A stretch of 64,000 nucleotides of DNA from Micromonospora yangpuensis (GTDB taxonomy: Bacteria > Actinomycetota > Actinomycetes > Mycobacteriales > Micromonosporaceae), in the NCBI RefSeq assembly GCF_900091615.1, contig NZ_FMIA01000002.1:1860001-1924000 (forward strand), given 5' to 3'. Position numbers and translations under genes: made by a program. This document shows, in pieces, positions 29,236 through 39,394 of this stretch (position 1 is its first letter; each line of letters opens with the position of its first letter). Below the pieces are notes generated by a model. It was given only the letters and a program-made list of their open reading frames with translations. It ran no database searches and was not told where the DNA came from.

Positions 29236-29961
29236 ATGTCGGCACTCCGTACTGCCGTGTTCGGCCTGGTCGTCCTGCTCACCACGCCGGTACCGGTCCG
29301 CCCGTCCGCCGTCGAGCCGGCGGCCCACGACCGGTTCCCGGTGATCCGCTACCGCCACGACGTCGCCCTGCGATCCGATCCGGTCCACGCCGTCGGGACG
29401 CCGTCCGGTCCGGCCTCTGCTGTCGGGACGCCGTCCGGTCCGGCCCCCGCTGTCCCTTCGTCGTCGGGTGCGGCGCCGGAGGGCGGCACCGCGGCCGTGT
29501 TCCGGTGGCCGCTTCCCGGTCCGCCCCGGCCGGGGCGCGGATTCGAGCCCCCGCCGCGGCGTTGGCTGCCCGGTCACCGCGGTGTCGACCTGGCCGCCGA
29601 GCCGGGCACGATCGTGCGGTCAGCCGGTGCCGGTGTGGTGCACTTCGCCGGCACGGTCGCCGGCCGGCCACTGGTAAGCGTCGCGCATCCCGACGGGTTG
29701 CGCACCACCTACGAGCCGGTCCGGCCCAGCGTCCGGGCCGGCGACCGGGTCGAGGTCGGCGGCGGGCTCGGTGACCTGCTGGCCGGTCACCCCGGATGTC
29801 CGGTCGCCGCCTGCCTGCACTGGGGACTGCGGCGGGACCGGGAGTACCTCGACCCGCTGTCGCTGCTCGGCCTCGGCCCGCTGCGGCTGCTCCCGGTCGC
29901 CGGCACGACCCGGCGTCGTACCGCGCGGCTCAGCGCTGGTCGAGCAGCGCCGGCAGGCTGA
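29236..29961 (+). CDS. Secreted M23 (LytM-like) peptidase, active site altered
   Basis: This 241-residue protein has a signal peptide at 1–24, a spacer with a VGTPSGPA repeat, and an M23 domain from about 90. Zinc ligands His114 and Asp118 are present (HRGVD). In the last motif the usual H-x-H reads C-L-H195, so the catalytic first histidine is cysteine while the zinc-binding one stays. It may be a degenerate LytM protein that activates an amidase or binds wall rather than cutting it. The last 32 bases overlap the convergent aminotransferase gene. Confidence 0.85.
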   Translation: MSALRTAVFGLVVLLTTPVPVRPSAVEPAAHDRFPVIRYRHDVALRSDPVHAVGTPSGPASAVGTPSGPAPAVPSSSGAAPEGGTAAVFRWPLPGPPRPGRGFEPPPRRWLPGHRGVDLAAEPGTIVRSAGAGVVHFAGTVAGRPLVSVAHPDGLRTTYEPVRPSVRAGDRVEVGGGLGDLLAGHPGCPVAACLHWGLRRDREYLDPLSLLGLGPLRLLPVAGTTRRRTARLSAGRAAPAG

Positions 29962-31111
29962 CCGCGAGCCGCTGGTACTCCTCGGCGTGGTTGTAGACCT
30001 GACCGCACAACCGCAGCCAGCCCCGGCCGTTCCAGGCCGTCACCGCCACCTCGGTGGCGAGCCGTTCGGCGATCCGCAGGCGCAACGCCCGAGCCGCGTC
30101 GAAGGTGCCGGCGACACCGGTGGGTAGCGGCACCACCCGCATGGCCACCGCCGGCCCGCGGTGGTCCGGCAGCGCGGTCGGTGGCACCCCGAGCGCCTCC
30201 CCGACCACCCGCTGTCCGTACGCGGCGAGCGCCGCGTTGTGCGCGCGTACCCGGTCGACGCCGAGGCTGCGCAGCGTGAACAGGCCGGCCGGAGCAGCCA
30301 GCCAGGGGGTGTAGTCCAGCGTGGCCTGCCACTCCACCCGGGCGGGAAACCCGGACTCCTGCTCCCAGGAGACCACCAGTGGCTCGATCCGTTCCCGCCA
30401 CCGCTCGGCCACCACCAGCACGGCCGTCCCGCGCGGGGCGTACCCCCACTTGTGCAGGTTGCCCACCCAGAAGTCCGCGCCGACGTCGGCGACCGCGACC
30501 GGCAGCATGCCCGGTACGTGGGCCCCGTCCACCAGCACCGGCACACCCTGCCGGTGGGCCGCCTCGACGATGGCCGCAACCGGAAACAGCCGGGCGGTGG
30601 CCGACGTGAGGTGGTCGACGACCAGCAGCCGGGTCCGACCAGGACGCAGGCCCGCCCGGACGGTCTCGACGACCTCGGTGTCGGTGGCGGCCAACGGCAC
30701 CGGAAGCACCCGGGAGTCCGCACCGGTACGGCGGCACTGCCGGGCGATGGACATGGCCACCGCGCCGTACCCGTGGTCGGTGCTGACCACCTCGTCACCG
30801 GGGCGCAGCCCCAGCGACGCAAGGACCACCGCCACGCCGGTGGTCGTGTTGCCGACCAGGGCGGTGCCGTCCGGATCGGCACCGAGGAACGTCGCCAGAT
30901 GCCGGCGGGCGTGCGCGACGCGTTCGGTCAGCCCCTGGCTGAGGAAGCGCAGCGGGTTGGCCTCCATCTCGTCGCGTAGCCGCTGCTGGACCCGCTGCAC
31001 CCCGATCGGCACCGCGCCGAACGAACCATGGTTGAGGTGACTGACCGCCGGGTCCAGGGAGAAGAGCAACCGGGCACCGGGAATCGGGTCGGGAGGCACG
31101 ACGGCGGTCAC
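29930..31111 (-). CDS. Class V aminotransferase-fold PLP enzyme
   Basis: This 393-residue PLP enzyme resembles isopenicillin-N epimerase and cysteine-desulfurase-like proteins. The start is HLNHGSFGAVP, the cofactor aspartate is in VLVDGAHVPG (Asp205) and the Schiff-base lysine is in GNLHKWGYAPRG (Lys221). The substrate is unknown; no biosynthetic cluster surrounds it. The reading frame begins at 31111 with no strong ribosome site. It is transcribed leftward and its end overlaps the M23 gene. Confidence 0.85.
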   Translation of the reverse strand: MTAVVPPDPIPGARLLFSLDPAVSHLNHGSFGAVPIGVQRVQQRLRDEMEANPLRFLSQGLTERVAHARRHLATFLGADPDGTALVGNTTTGVAVVLASLGLRPGDEVVSTDHGYGAVAMSIARQCRRTGADSRVLPVPLAATDTEVVETVRAGLRPGRTRLLVVDHLTSATARLFPVAAIVEAAHRQGVPVLVDGAHVPGMLPVAVADVGADFWVGNLHKWGYAPRGTAVLVVAERWRERIEPLVVSWEQESGFPARVEWQATLDYTPWLAAPAGLFTLRSLGVDRVRAHNAALAAYGQRVVGEALGVPPTALPDHRGPAVAMRVVPLPTGVAGTFDAARALRLRIAERLATEVAVTAWNGRGWLRLCGQVYNHAEEYQRLAVSLPALLDQR

Positions 31112-31177
31112 CCGACGAGCGTAACCGCCCGGTCGAGTCCCGCCGCCTGGATCACCGCCACCGGCGGCCCCGGCCGG

Positions 31178-32404
31178 TCAGGCCCGGGGATGGGCCTGCC
31201 GGTACGCCGAGCGCAGTCGTTCCACCGAGACGTGCGTGTAGATCTGGGTGCTGGCCAGCGAGGAGTGCCCGAGCAGTTCCTGGACCGCGCGCAGGTCGGC
31301 ACCGCCCTCCAACAGGTGGGTGGCGGCCGAGTGCCGCAGCCCGTGCGGGGTGGTCCGGGGCAGACCAGCGGCGTCGGCCCGCCCGCCCACGATCCGCCGG
31401 GCCATCGTCGGATGCAGGCGACCACCCCGGCTGCCGAGCAGCAGGGCGTCCCCCGAGCCCGACCGGGCCAGCGTGGGCCGGCCGAGGCGCAGCCACCGGT
31501 CGAGGGCCCGCTGCGCCGGCAGTCCATAGGGCACCGACCGTTCCCGGGCACCCTTGCCGAACACCCGGACCACCCGTCGTGCCTGGTCGACGTCGGCGAC
31601 GTCGAGCCCACACACCTCGCTGATCCGCGCCCCGGTGGCGTAGAGCAGTTCGAGCAGTAACCGGTCGCGCAGCGGCACCGGCCCGTCCGCCGGAGCGGCT
31701 CCGTCACCGGTGGGCGGATCCGGCTCGTCGGGCCGGTGCCCTGCCGCGCCGTCGCGTACCCCGTCGAGCAGTGCGGCCGCCTGCTCGGCGCGGAGCACCG
31801 TGGGCAGTTCGCGGTGGGCCTTGGGGCTGGCCAGCGCCGCGGCCACGTCGGTGGGGAGCAGGCCCGACCGGTGGGCCCACACGCTGAAGGTGCGCGCTGC
31901 CGCGGCCCGCCGGGCCAACGACGTACGGGCCAGGCCCATCGTGCGTTGCTTGGCCAGCCAGCTGCGCAACACGGCCAGGTCGAGCTCGGCGGGGGACCGG
32001 CAACCCAGCCGGGTCGCGTGGTCGAGCAGCACCACCAGATCGGCGACGTAGCCCCGGACGGTGTGCTCGGAGCGGCTGCGCACCTGGGCCAGGTGCACCG
32101 CGAACTCGTCCACCGCGTCCCGCATGGCCGCCGGCAACGCCTGGTGCCGGACCCGGGTGCTGCTGCTGTCCCGGCTCATCGCCGACGCGGATCCGTCGGG
32201 TGGTGCCGCCCCGGCTGAGCCCGGCCCGGCTGAGCCCGGCCCGGCTGAGCCCGGCCCGGCTGAGCCCGCCGCGGCGTCTGGCAGACCCACTGCGGCTGGT
32301 GACTGGCCCTTCCGACGTCCACACCCGGCACGGACCCAGCTTACGGCCGAGGCGCACGACCGGCCCGTCCCGACCGGCTCGGCCGCCCCTGCCGGGTGGC
32401 TCAT
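31178..32404 (-). CDS. xerC: Tyrosine recombinase XerC
   Basis: This recombinase resolves chromosome dimers at dif with XerD. The core-binding SAM-like domain is at about 90–180; the catalytic domain carries Arg in YATGARISEV, His/Arg in HGLRHSAATHLL and the nucleophile in STQIYTHV. The ATG at 32404 overlaps the dprA stop (ATGA), giving 408 residues with an odd first 75, including an AGPGS repeat made by a 15-bp tandem array. Starting at the ATG at 32179 gives a more typical 333 residues, so the N-terminus is uncertain. Confidence 0.9.
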   Translation of the reverse strand: MSHPAGAAEPVGTGRSCASAVSWVRAGCGRRKGQSPAAVGLPDAAAGSAGPGSAGPGSAGPGSAGAAPPDGSASAMSRDSSSTRVRHQALPAAMRDAVDEFAVHLAQVRSRSEHTVRGYVADLVVLLDHATRLGCRSPAELDLAVLRSWLAKQRTMGLARTSLARRAAAARTFSVWAHRSGLLPTDVAAALASPKAHRELPTVLRAEQAAALLDGVRDGAAGHRPDEPDPPTGDGAAPADGPVPLRDRLLLELLYATGARISEVCGLDVADVDQARRVVRVFGKGARERSVPYGLPAQRALDRWLRLGRPTLARSGSGDALLLGSRGGRLHPTMARRIVGGRADAAGLPRTTPHGLRHSAATHLLEGGADLRAVQELLGHSSLASTQIYTHVSVERLRSAYRQAHPRA

Positions 32405-33588
32405 GTGGTGGGTGCGGGGGGCTGACGCTGCGGGGTGAGGGCGTAGCCGCCGTCGCGGTGGACCACCAGGCCGAGCTGCTCCAACAGGGCCAGTTTGCGA
32501 AGTGCGGTGCGGACCGCGACGCCGGCCCGGGCCGCGATCGAGTCGAGCCCGGTGACACCGCGCCGGGGCAGTGCCTCCAGCACCATCGTGGCGTCGTCGT
32601 CGAGGTGGTCGGTGGGGCGCACCGGACCACGGGCCGGCGGTGCCAGGTCAGTGCCGATCCGCCCCACCTCCTCCAGTACGTGGGCCAGCCCGGTCACCAG
32701 TCGGGCATCCGGGTACTCCCGGAGCAGCTCGTGCGCGCCGACCGACATCGCGGAGGTCACCGGACCGGGTACCACCATCGCCGGCCGTTTGATGGCCAGC
32801 GCCCGGCGCATGGTCTGGGTGGCGCCGCTGCGTGCCGACGCCTCCACCAGAACGCTTCCCCGAGTGGCCGCGGCGATGACCCGGTTGCGGATCAGGAAGC
32901 GGGGGCGGAAGGGTTCCGAGCCGGGAATCCACTCGCTCACCAGCAGACCCGTCTCGGCGATCCGGTCGAACAGCGCGGTGTTGCCGACCGGGTAGGGCCG
33001 GTCGACACCGCAGGCCAGCACGGCGACGGTCACCGCGCCGGCGGTCAACGCACCCCGGTGCGCGGCGGCGTCGATGCCGAACGCCCCGCCCGAGACCACG
33101 GTCCAGCCCCGCTCGCCGAGGCCGTACCCCAGCTCGGTGGCCACGTGCAGCCCGTACCCGGTGGCGGCGCGGGCACCGACCACCGCGACCGAGCGGTCCA
33201 GAACCTCCGCCAGCGGCCAGCTGCCCCGAACCCACAGGCAGAGCGGCGGAGCGGTGTCCCGGTCCACCTTGCGGTCGGCTCCGTCCAGACTCAGCTGTCG
33301 CAGGTGAGCCACCTTGCCCGGCCACTCCGCGTCGTGCGGGGTGACGAGCCGCGCGCCGAGCCGGTCGGCCCGTTCCACCGCCTCGGCGGCAACCGCCCGG
33401 GGATCGCCGGCGTTGAGCCGTGCCGCCACGGCGCGGCGCAGCGCGTCACTCGGCGCGCCCCCGTCCAGCAGCGCCGCCAGCGTGACGACCGGGCCGACCC
33501 GGTCGACCATCCGGTGCACCGTCCAGGTGCCCGGCTCGGTCAGCCAGGTCAACGCGATCCGGGCCAGCCGGTCCTCCGTGAGGTTCAC
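32401..33588 (-). CDS. dprA: DNA-processing protein DprA
   Basis: This 395-residue protein loads RecA on incoming single-stranded DNA during transformation. Its Rossmann core is VAVVGARAATGYGLH … VVSGGAFGIDAAAHRGAL … SEWIPGSEPFRPRFLIRNR. A winged-helix tail (LDSIAARAGVAVRTALRKL) is the Dpr domain. The GTG at 33588 overlaps the yifB stop (GTGA); the open frame continues upstream to 34059 but that part is a shadow of yifB. It forms a tight leftward set with yraN, yifB and xerC. Confidence 0.94.
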   Translation of the reverse strand: MNLTEDRLARIALTWLTEPGTWTVHRMVDRVGPVVTLAALLDGGAPSDALRRAVAARLNAGDPRAVAAEAVERADRLGARLVTPHDAEWPGKVAHLRQLSLDGADRKVDRDTAPPLCLWVRGSWPLAEVLDRSVAVVGARAATGYGLHVATELGYGLGERGWTVVSGGAFGIDAAAHRGALTAGAVTVAVLACGVDRPYPVGNTALFDRIAETGLLVSEWIPGSEPFRPRFLIRNRVIAAATRGSVLVEASARSGATQTMRRALAIKRPAMVVPGPVTSAMSVGAHELLREYPDARLVTGLAHVLEEVGRIGTDLAPPARGPVRPTDHLDDDATMVLEALPRRGVTGLDSIAARAGVAVRTALRKLALLEQLGLVVHRDGGYALTPQRQPPAPTT

Positions 33589-35105
33589 GAGTCTTCTCCG
33601 GTACGTAGTCCGATGGCCTCCAGGACGTCGTCCCGCCCTGGTCGGGCCCGACCGTCCAGATCGGCGATGGTCCAGGCGAGCCGGATCACCCGGTCGAAGC
33701 CCCGCGCGGACAGCGATCCGCTGTCCAGCCGGCCACGTAGCTGCGTGGTGTCCGCCGGTGGGAGCCGCCAGGGCGGCTGGCGCAGCAGGTGGCCGGGCAT
33801 CTCGGCGTTGAGGCGTCGCCCCAGCCCGGCCCACCGTTCGGCGGCTGCGGCCCGGGCCGCGGCGACCCGGGCGGCCACCACGGCTGACGACTCGTTGCCC
33901 TCGCCGGTCGCCAGCAACTGTGCCGCCCGGACCGGCAACACCGTGACCTGGACGTCGATCCGGTCCAGCAGCGGACCGGAGAGCCGTCCGAGGTAGCGTC
34001 GCCGGGCCAGCGGACTGCACTCGCAGTAGGCGTCCCCGGCGGCGCGCGCGCAGGGACACGGGTTGGCCGCCAGCACCAGCTGCACCTGGGCGGGATACTC
34101 CGTGCCGCCCCGGGCCCGCACCAGCCGGACCCGACCGCTCTCCAGCGGCTGCCGTAGCGCCTCCAGGGCACCCCTGCCGAACTCGGCGGCCTCGTCCAGG
34201 AAGAGCACGCCCCGGTGGGCCAGGGAGAGCGCACCCGGCCGGGCCAGCCCCGTTCCGCCGCCGACCAGGGCGGCAACCGTGGCGGTGTGGTGCGGGGCCT
34301 GGAACGGTGGTCGACGCAGCAGTCGACCGTCCGGTGGCAGCAGCCCGGCTACCGAGTGCAGGGCGGTGACCTCCAGGGCCGCCTCGTCGGTGAGCTCCGG
34401 CAGGACCGAGGGGAGTCGTTCGGCGAGCATGGTCTTGCCGGCCCCCGGTGGCCCGAACAGCGCCAGGTGGTGGCCGCCGGCCGCGGCGACCTCCAGGCCC
34501 CGTCGGCCCAGCCCCTGACCTGCTACGTCGGCCAGGTCCGGGCCGTCGGGCCCCGGCGGCGGCCCGGCCACCGGAGGATCGAGTAGCGGTGTGCCGTCCC
34601 GGACGAAGCTGACCAGCCGGTACAGCGTGTCGACGGCCCGCACCCGGACGCCGGGGATCATCGCCGCCTCGGCGGCGTTCTCGGTCGGGACGATGACGCG
34701 GTCCAGGCCGGCGCGGGCGGCGGCGGTGACCATCGGCAGCACCCCGCGCACCGGCCGGACCGTCCCGTCGAGCCCCAGCTCGCCGAGGAGCACCACCCGC
34801 TCCAGCGCCGTCAGGGGCAGCTCACCGGCACCGCCGAGCAGCGCCGCCGCGATCGCCAGGTCGAACGCCGAGCCGTACTTGGGCAGGTCGGCGGGGAGCA
34901 GGTTGATGGTGATCCGCCGGTTGGGCCAGCGTTGGCCGGAGTTGACCACGGCGGCGCGTACCCGGTCACGGGCCTCGTGCAGGGCGGTGTCGGGCAGCCC
35001 GGAGACCACCACCGCGGGCAACCCCGGTGCGAGATCCGCCTCCACCTGCACCACGTGCCCCGTCACCCCGACCAACCCGACGCAGTGCACCCGGGCGTAG
35101 CTCAT
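33585..35105 (-). CDS. comM: YifB-family magnesium-chelatase-like AAA+ ATPase
   Basis: This 506-residue ATPase is related to ComM, a branch-migration helicase that helps integrate DNA in natural transformation. An N-terminal ChlI/lon-like domain precedes the ATPase with Walker A GPPGAGKTML, Walker B GVLFLDEAAEF and the cysteine set in NPCPCARAAGDAYCECS. The C-terminal helical domain ends RDDVLEAIGLR. It lies between yraN and dprA, the usual actinobacterial order. Confidence 0.93.
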   Translation of the reverse strand: MSYARVHCVGLVGVTGHVVQVEADLAPGLPAVVVSGLPDTALHEARDRVRAAVVNSGQRWPNRRITINLLPADLPKYGSAFDLAIAAALLGGAGELPLTALERVVLLGELGLDGTVRPVRGVLPMVTAAARAGLDRVIVPTENAAEAAMIPGVRVRAVDTLYRLVSFVRDGTPLLDPPVAGPPPGPDGPDLADVAGQGLGRRGLEVAAAGGHHLALFGPPGAGKTMLAERLPSVLPELTDEAALEVTALHSVAGLLPPDGRLLRRPPFQAPHHTATVAALVGGGTGLARPGALSLAHRGVLFLDEAAEFGRGALEALRQPLESGRVRLVRARGGTEYPAQVQLVLAANPCPCARAAGDAYCECSPLARRRYLGRLSGPLLDRIDVQVTVLPVRAAQLLATGEGNESSAVVAARVAAARAAAAERWAGLGRRLNAEMPGHLLRQPPWRLPPADTTQLRGRLDSGSLSARGFDRVIRLAWTIADLDGRARPGRDDVLEAIGLRTGEDS

Positions 35106-35120
35106 CGGTGCGTACCCATC

Positions 35121-35480
35121 TCAGAACGCGCCCTTGAGGTGCTCGACCCGGGCGGGGCCGGCGGTGGCCAAATGGACCGAGAGCACGTCGAAGCGCAGCT
35201 CGTCCGCGGTGGTGCCGGTGGTGGTCAGCCAGCGCACGGCCAGACCCCGCAGGCGGCGGGCCTTGGCCGGCACGATCGCCTCGGCCGGAGTGCCGAAGTC
35301 CGTGCCGCTGCGGGTCTTCACCTCACAGAAGGCGAGCACCTCACCGTCCCAGGCCACGATGTCGATCTCACCGGCGGCGCACCGCCAGTTCCGGTCGATC
35401 GGGCGCAGCCCGGTCAGGAGAAGGTGCCGCAGGGCGCAGCGTTCGCCGTACGCGCCGACGGCCCGGTTCCGCTTCGTCAT
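35121..35480 (-). CDS. yraN: YraN-family (UPF0102) endonuclease-like protein
   Basis: This 119-residue protein has a PD-(D/E)xK-like core: GERCALRHLL, RNWRCAAGEIDIVAWDG, LAFCEVKTRSG. The role is unproven but it travels with yifB and dprA. The ATG at 35480 gives the family length; the open frame extends to 35540 without a better start. The stop is 15 bases from yifB, so the operon order is yraN–yifB–dprA–xerC. Confidence 0.9.
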   Translation of the reverse strand: MTKRNRAVGAYGERCALRHLLLTGLRPIDRNWRCAAGEIDIVAWDGEVLAFCEVKTRSGTDFGTPAEAIVPAKARRLRGLAVRWLTTTGTTADELRFDVLSVHLATAGPARVEHLKGAF

Positions 35481-35693
35481 GCCCTGCACGGTGCCGGAAT
35501 CCGCCGTCGGAGTCGGCGGCCCTGTGGACGACGGGGGCACCTGTGGACAACCGGACGATCATGCCCTCGGTGTGGTACGGCACGGCAGTTCCGTCCGTAC
35601 GGGGGAGGGGTGTGCCCACCGACCGGCGTCGTCGCTCGGTGGGCCGGTCCGTCGACGCCAGCCGCTCGGTCCGATCACCGGTAGCTACCCAGC

Positions 35694-37178
35694 GTGAACG
35701 ACAGGCCGTTACGTCCACCGAATGGCGCGCCGCACCTGGCGTCACATACGGTGCCGGACGTGGACGGACGACGGAGCTTTCCCGAAGATCAGGAGCCGCA
35801 CTGGTATCCCGCGGAGCGCGGATACGGTGAGCCGGAGTGGCAGGCGACGGAGGAGAGCCGCTACCAGACGGACGGCTTCGTCCTGCCGGACCAGCGGACC
35901 GAGCCGGGGCAGCGGCGCTATGACGAGCGGGACGAGCCGACCGTCCGGCGCCCCGGTGACACCGGGCGGTACGGCGCCGACGACCCCCTCGGCGGGGAGG
36001 GCGCGGACACGGACAGCTACCTGCCCACCCGGAGCCGGCGGGGCGAGCCGTCGGGCGAGGTGACCGCCGGTGGCCGGGCTGCCGATTCCCAGCGGCGTCG
36101 GGCGGCCCACACGTCGATGGAGATCGCCCTGCCGGTGCCCCGCCGACCGGTCGCCGTGCCGGTCTCGACGGACCCGTACGCCCCGCCGGCTTCGGCGGAC
36201 CCTTACGCCGTGCCGGTCTCGGCGGACCCCTACGCCCCGCCGGTCTCGGCGGACCCCTACGCCCCGCCGGTCTCGGCGGACCCGTACGCCGCCGAGCGGC
36301 AGCCGGTCGATCCGGTGCGGTCGTCGCCGCTGGCCGGGTACCCGATCGTCGGGCCGAGCCGGGGAGCGGAACCGGGCCGGACGAATCCGCCCACCGATCC
36401 GGCCCGCGGCACGGACCCGGTCGAGCCGCTTGCCGGCCCGGAGCCGGAGCACGCCACCGACCTGGGGCGGGCCATCGACCCGAGCCGGGGTGCTGACCTG
36501 GACCGGGGTGCCGATCCGGGGCGGAACACCGGGCCGGCCCGCTTCGTCGACACCGGCGCAGGGGGGCTGAACCGCCCGGCCGACCTGGGCCGGGACGCAG
36601 CCCAGGGCGTGGCGACCGACCAGGGTACCGAGTCCGGTCGGAGCACGGAGCACGGTCGGGGCGTGGAGCACGGCCCGGGCGCCGTCCCGGGCCAGGGCGC
36701 GCAGGCGGCGTTGGGCACCGGGGGCGGACGGCCGGCCGAGCCGCCGCATCCGCTGGAGCTGCCGACCGGGCCGATGCCGCCGATCGCGCCGCGTCCGGAC
36801 CTGGCCGGGCCGGGTGCCGACCCCGGCGCGTACGGGCCCGACGGGGGGCGGCTGCCCGGTGCCCCGGTGGGGGACGGGGTGTACCGCACCCGCCGTCCCG
36901 CGCTCGCCGTACTGCTCGCGCTTTTGGTCGTCTTCTTCGAGGTGCCGGCGCTGCGGGTGTTCTACAACGGCCTGGTCGGTGACCCGTTGTCGACCGCCAA
37001 CGTGGTGGTCGGCACCTTCCTGGTCGCCGGGTTGCCGATCTTCGCGATCGGGCTCTACGGGCTGCGTACCGGGGGATTGGCGATCTCCGACGGTCGGGGC
37101 TGGCTCCGGCCGCCGACGGCCTACCTGACGGTCGGTCTGGTCCTCTTCCTCGCCGCCGCGCTGGCCGCCGGCTCGTAG
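35694..37178 (+). CDS. Membrane protein with a long Pro/Gly/Asp-rich cytoplasmic region
   Basis: Of 494 residues, the first 400 are hydrophilic and disordered, and the last 95 hold three membrane helices ([50 protein letters not shown]). A nine-residue repeat SADPYAPPV occurs four to five times near 160–200, followed by GRGADP-like repeats. No known domain is seen. The start is unsure: GTG at 35694, or GTG at 35760 (VDGRRSF), neither with a clear ribosome site. It may be a species-specific envelope or division protein; function unknown. Its stop lies inside a tandem repeat. Confidence 0.72.
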   Translation: MNDRPLRPPNGAPHLASHTVPDVDGRRSFPEDQEPHWYPAERGYGEPEWQATEESRYQTDGFVLPDQRTEPGQRRYDERDEPTVRRPGDTGRYGADDPLGGEGADTDSYLPTRSRRGEPSGEVTAGGRAADSQRRRAAHTSMEIALPVPRRPVAVPVSTDPYAPPASADPYAVPVSADPYAPPVSADPYAPPVSADPYAAERQPVDPVRSSPLAGYPIVGPSRGAEPGRTNPPTDPARGTDPVEPLAGPEPEHATDLGRAIDPSRGADLDRGADPGRNTGPARFVDTGAGGLNRPADLGRDAAQGVATDQGTESGRSTEHGRGVEHGPGAVPGQGAQAALGTGGGRPAEPPHPLELPTGPMPPIAPRPDLAGPGADPGAYGPDGGRLPGAPVGDGVYRTRRPALAVLLALLVVFFEVPALRVFYNGLVGDPLSTANVVVGTFLVAGLPIFAIGLYGLRTGGLAISDGRGWLRPPTAYLTVGLVLFLAAALAAGS

Positions 37179-37276
37179 CGCGCCGCGCTGGCCGCCGGCT
37201 CGTAGGGCGCCGCGCGCCGCCGGCTCGTAGGGCGCCGCGCTGGCCGCCGGCTCGTAGGGCGCCGCGCGCCGCCGGC
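37155..37276. repeat. Tandem repeat carrying copies of the gene's stop codon
   Basis: About four and a half copies of a 24–28-bp unit, GCCGCGCTGGCCGCCGG plus CTCGTAGGGC, with short variants lacking CTGG. The first copy encodes the last residues and TAG stop of the membrane protein; the rest are duplicates of that end. The remaining gap to 37498 holds the rpsB promoter region and no gene. Confidence 0.85.
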
Positions 37277-37498
37277 CCGTTCGGCAGGGCGGACGGCTGC
37301 CGCCGGAGTGGGGGCGTACACTGGGCGACTGGCGACCGCCTTGCGCGGTCGACCTCGCGCGCCTTCTCCACATCTCGTCGTGGGGCGGCGGCCTCCCTGG
37401 TCCCGATCTTGATCGGGCCCACCATGGCCGACGACCGGGCGCCAGGCGTCCGGCCGCCGGCCGGACGGGACAACCAGGGACAATAGGAGTACCCCACC

Positions 37499-38395
37499 AT
37501 GGCCGTCGTGACCATGCGTCAGCTGCTGGAAAGCGGTGTCCACTTCGGGCACCAGACCCGGCGCTGGAACCCGAAGATGAAGCGGTTCATCTTCACCGAG
37601 CGCAACGGTATCTACATCATCGACCTGCGCCAGACGCTCGACTACATCGAGAAGGCGTTCGAGTTCGTGCGGGGCACGGTCGCCGAGGGCGGCAGCATCC
37701 TCTTCGTCGGCACCAAGAAGCAGGCCCAGGAGGCCATCGCCGAGCAGGCGACCCGGGTCGGCCAGCCGTACGTCAACCACCGCTGGCTCGGTGGCATGCT
37801 CACCAACTTCCAGACGGTGTACAAGCGGCTGCAGCGGATGAAGGAGCTGGAGGCCCTCGGTGACCTGAGCGGCACCACCGCCGGCTACACCAAGAAGGAG
37901 ACCCTGCAGCTCTCCCGCGAGAAGATCAAGCTCACCCGTACCCTGGGTGGTCTGCGGGACATGCAGAAGCTGCCGGCCGCGATCTGGGTGGTCGACACCA
38001 AGAAGGAGCACATCGCCGTCGACGAGGCCCGCAAGCTGGGCATCCCGGTGATCGCGGTGCTCGACACCAACTGCGACCCGGACGAGGTCGACTTCCCGAT
38101 CCCGGGCAACGACGACGCGATCCGCTCGGCCGAGCTGCTGACCCGGGTCGTGGCCGCCGCCGTCGCCGACGGCCTGATCGCCCGTTCGGGCCGCCGTCGC
38201 GGTAGCGACGAGAAGCCCGAGCCGGGCCAGGTCGGTGCCGACGAGCCGCTGGCCGAGTGGGAGCGCGAGCTGCTCGAGGAGCCCAAGAAGGCCGACGAGC
38301 CCAAGGCCGACGAGCCGAAGGCCGCCGACGAGCCGAAGGCCGACGAGCCGTCGGAGCCGAAGGTCGAGCAGCCGGCGGCCGCCGCCGCGGAGTGA
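37499..38395 (+). CDS. rpsB: 30S ribosomal protein S2
   Basis: This 298-residue S2 has typical [32 protein letters not shown] and [17 protein letters not shown] segments. The last 60 residues are an acidic/Lys tail with a KADEP repeat, common in actinomycetes. The ATG at 37499 follows AGGAG. A strong hairpin lies between it and tsf, allowing different levels of the two proteins. Confidence 0.98.
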   Translation: MAVVTMRQLLESGVHFGHQTRRWNPKMKRFIFTERNGIYIIDLRQTLDYIEKAFEFVRGTVAEGGSILFVGTKKQAQEAIAEQATRVGQPYVNHRWLGGMLTNFQTVYKRLQRMKELEALGDLSGTTAGYTKKETLQLSREKIKLTRTLGGLRDMQKLPAAIWVVDTKKEHIAVDEARKLGIPVIAVLDTNCDPDEVDFPIPGNDDAIRSAELLTRVVAAAVADGLIARSGRRRGSDEKPEPGQVGADEPLAEWERELLEEPKKADEPKADEPKAADEPKADEPSEPKVEQPAAAAAE

Positions 38396-38403
38396 CCGCA
38401 CCG

Positions 38404-38440
38404 CCGCTGTCCGCCGTCGGTTCCTGACGGCGGACAGCGG
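38404..38440 (+). terminator. Hairpin between rpsB and tsf
   Basis: CCGCTGTCCGCCGTC (38404–38418) pairs perfectly with GACGGCGGACAGCGG (38426–38440); the loop is GGTTCCT. It begins 8 bases after the rpsB stop. No T tail, as usual in high-GC actinobacteria. Confidence 0.85.
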
Positions 38441-38524
38441 CCGGTACGCCGGGCACATCCGCTCCGGTTCCGGGTAAGCACCCCAGACCAACCCACCGCA
38501 GTCCCAGATACCGAAGAGAGAGTC

Positions 38525-39352
38525 ATGTCCAACTTCACCGCCGCAGACGTCAAGCGGCTCCGCGACCTGACCGGCGCCGGCATGATGGACTCCAAGAAGG
38601 CGCTTACCGACGCCGAGGGCGACTTCGACAAGGCCATCGAGATCCTGCGCGTCAAGGGTGCCAAGGACGTGGGCAAGCGGGCCGGTCGGACCGCCGCCAA
38701 CGGCCTGATCGCCCACTCCGGCAAGGCCCTGCTGGAGCTCAACTGCGAGACCGACTTCGTCGCCAAGACCGACGCCTTCATCGCCCTGGCCCAGCAGCTG
38801 GTCGAGCACGGTGAGCGTAGCGGCGCCCAGAACGCCGAGGAGCTGCTCGCCTCGACGCTGGACGGCAAGACCGTCGCCGACGTGGTGCAGGAGCAGTCGG
38901 CCAAGATCGGTGAGAAGCTGGTGCTGAACCGCTTCGCCAAGGTCGACGGCACCTTCGCCGTCTACCTGCACCGCAAGAGCCAGGACCTGCCCCCGGCCGT
39001 CGGGGTGCTGGTGGAGTACACCGGCAAGGCCGACGAGGCCGGGGACTCCGACGCCCGGGCCGTGGCCATGCAGATCGCCGCGATGCGGCCGAAGTACCTC
39101 ACCCGGGACGAGGTGCCCGCCGACCTGGTCGACGCCGAGCGCCGCATCGCCGAGCAGACCGCCCGCGAGGAGAACAAGCCCGAGGCGGCGCTGCCCAAGA
39201 TTGTCGAGGGTCGGGTGAACGCCTTCTTCAAGGACTACGTCCTGATCGAGCAGGCGTCGGTGGCCGACAACAAGAAGACCGTCAAGCAGGTGCTGGCCGA
39301 GGCCGGCATCGAGGTGACCCGCTTCGTCCGGTTCGAGGTCGGCCAGGCCTGA
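38525..39352 (+). CDS. tsf: Translation elongation factor Ts
   Basis: EF-Ts recycles EF-Tu by GDP/GTP exchange. The 275 residues include the N-terminal UBA-like domain ([19 protein letters not shown]) and the key [14 protein letters not shown] stretch that contacts EF-Tu. The ATG at 38525 has GAGAGAG upstream. Hairpins lie on both sides, so it can be expressed on its own. Confidence 0.98.
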   Translation: MSNFTAADVKRLRDLTGAGMMDSKKALTDAEGDFDKAIEILRVKGAKDVGKRAGRTAANGLIAHSGKALLELNCETDFVAKTDAFIALAQQLVEHGERSGAQNAEELLASTLDGKTVADVVQEQSAKIGEKLVLNRFAKVDGTFAVYLHRKSQDLPPAVGVLVEYTGKADEAGDSDARAVAMQIAAMRPKYLTRDEVPADLVDAERRIAEQTAREENKPEAALPKIVEGRVNAFFKDYVLIEQASVADNKKTVKQVLAEAGIEVTRFVRFEVGQA

Positions 39353-39358
39353 GCCGTA

Positions 39359-39383
39359 CCACGGACACCCGGGGTGTCCGTGG
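39359..39383 (+). terminator. Terminator hairpin after tsf
   Basis: CCACGGACACC (39359–39369), loop CGG, GGTGTCCGTGG (39373–39383): an 11-bp perfect stem 6 bases after the stop. Confidence 0.85.
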
Positions 39384-39394
39384 GTGGGAACGTC

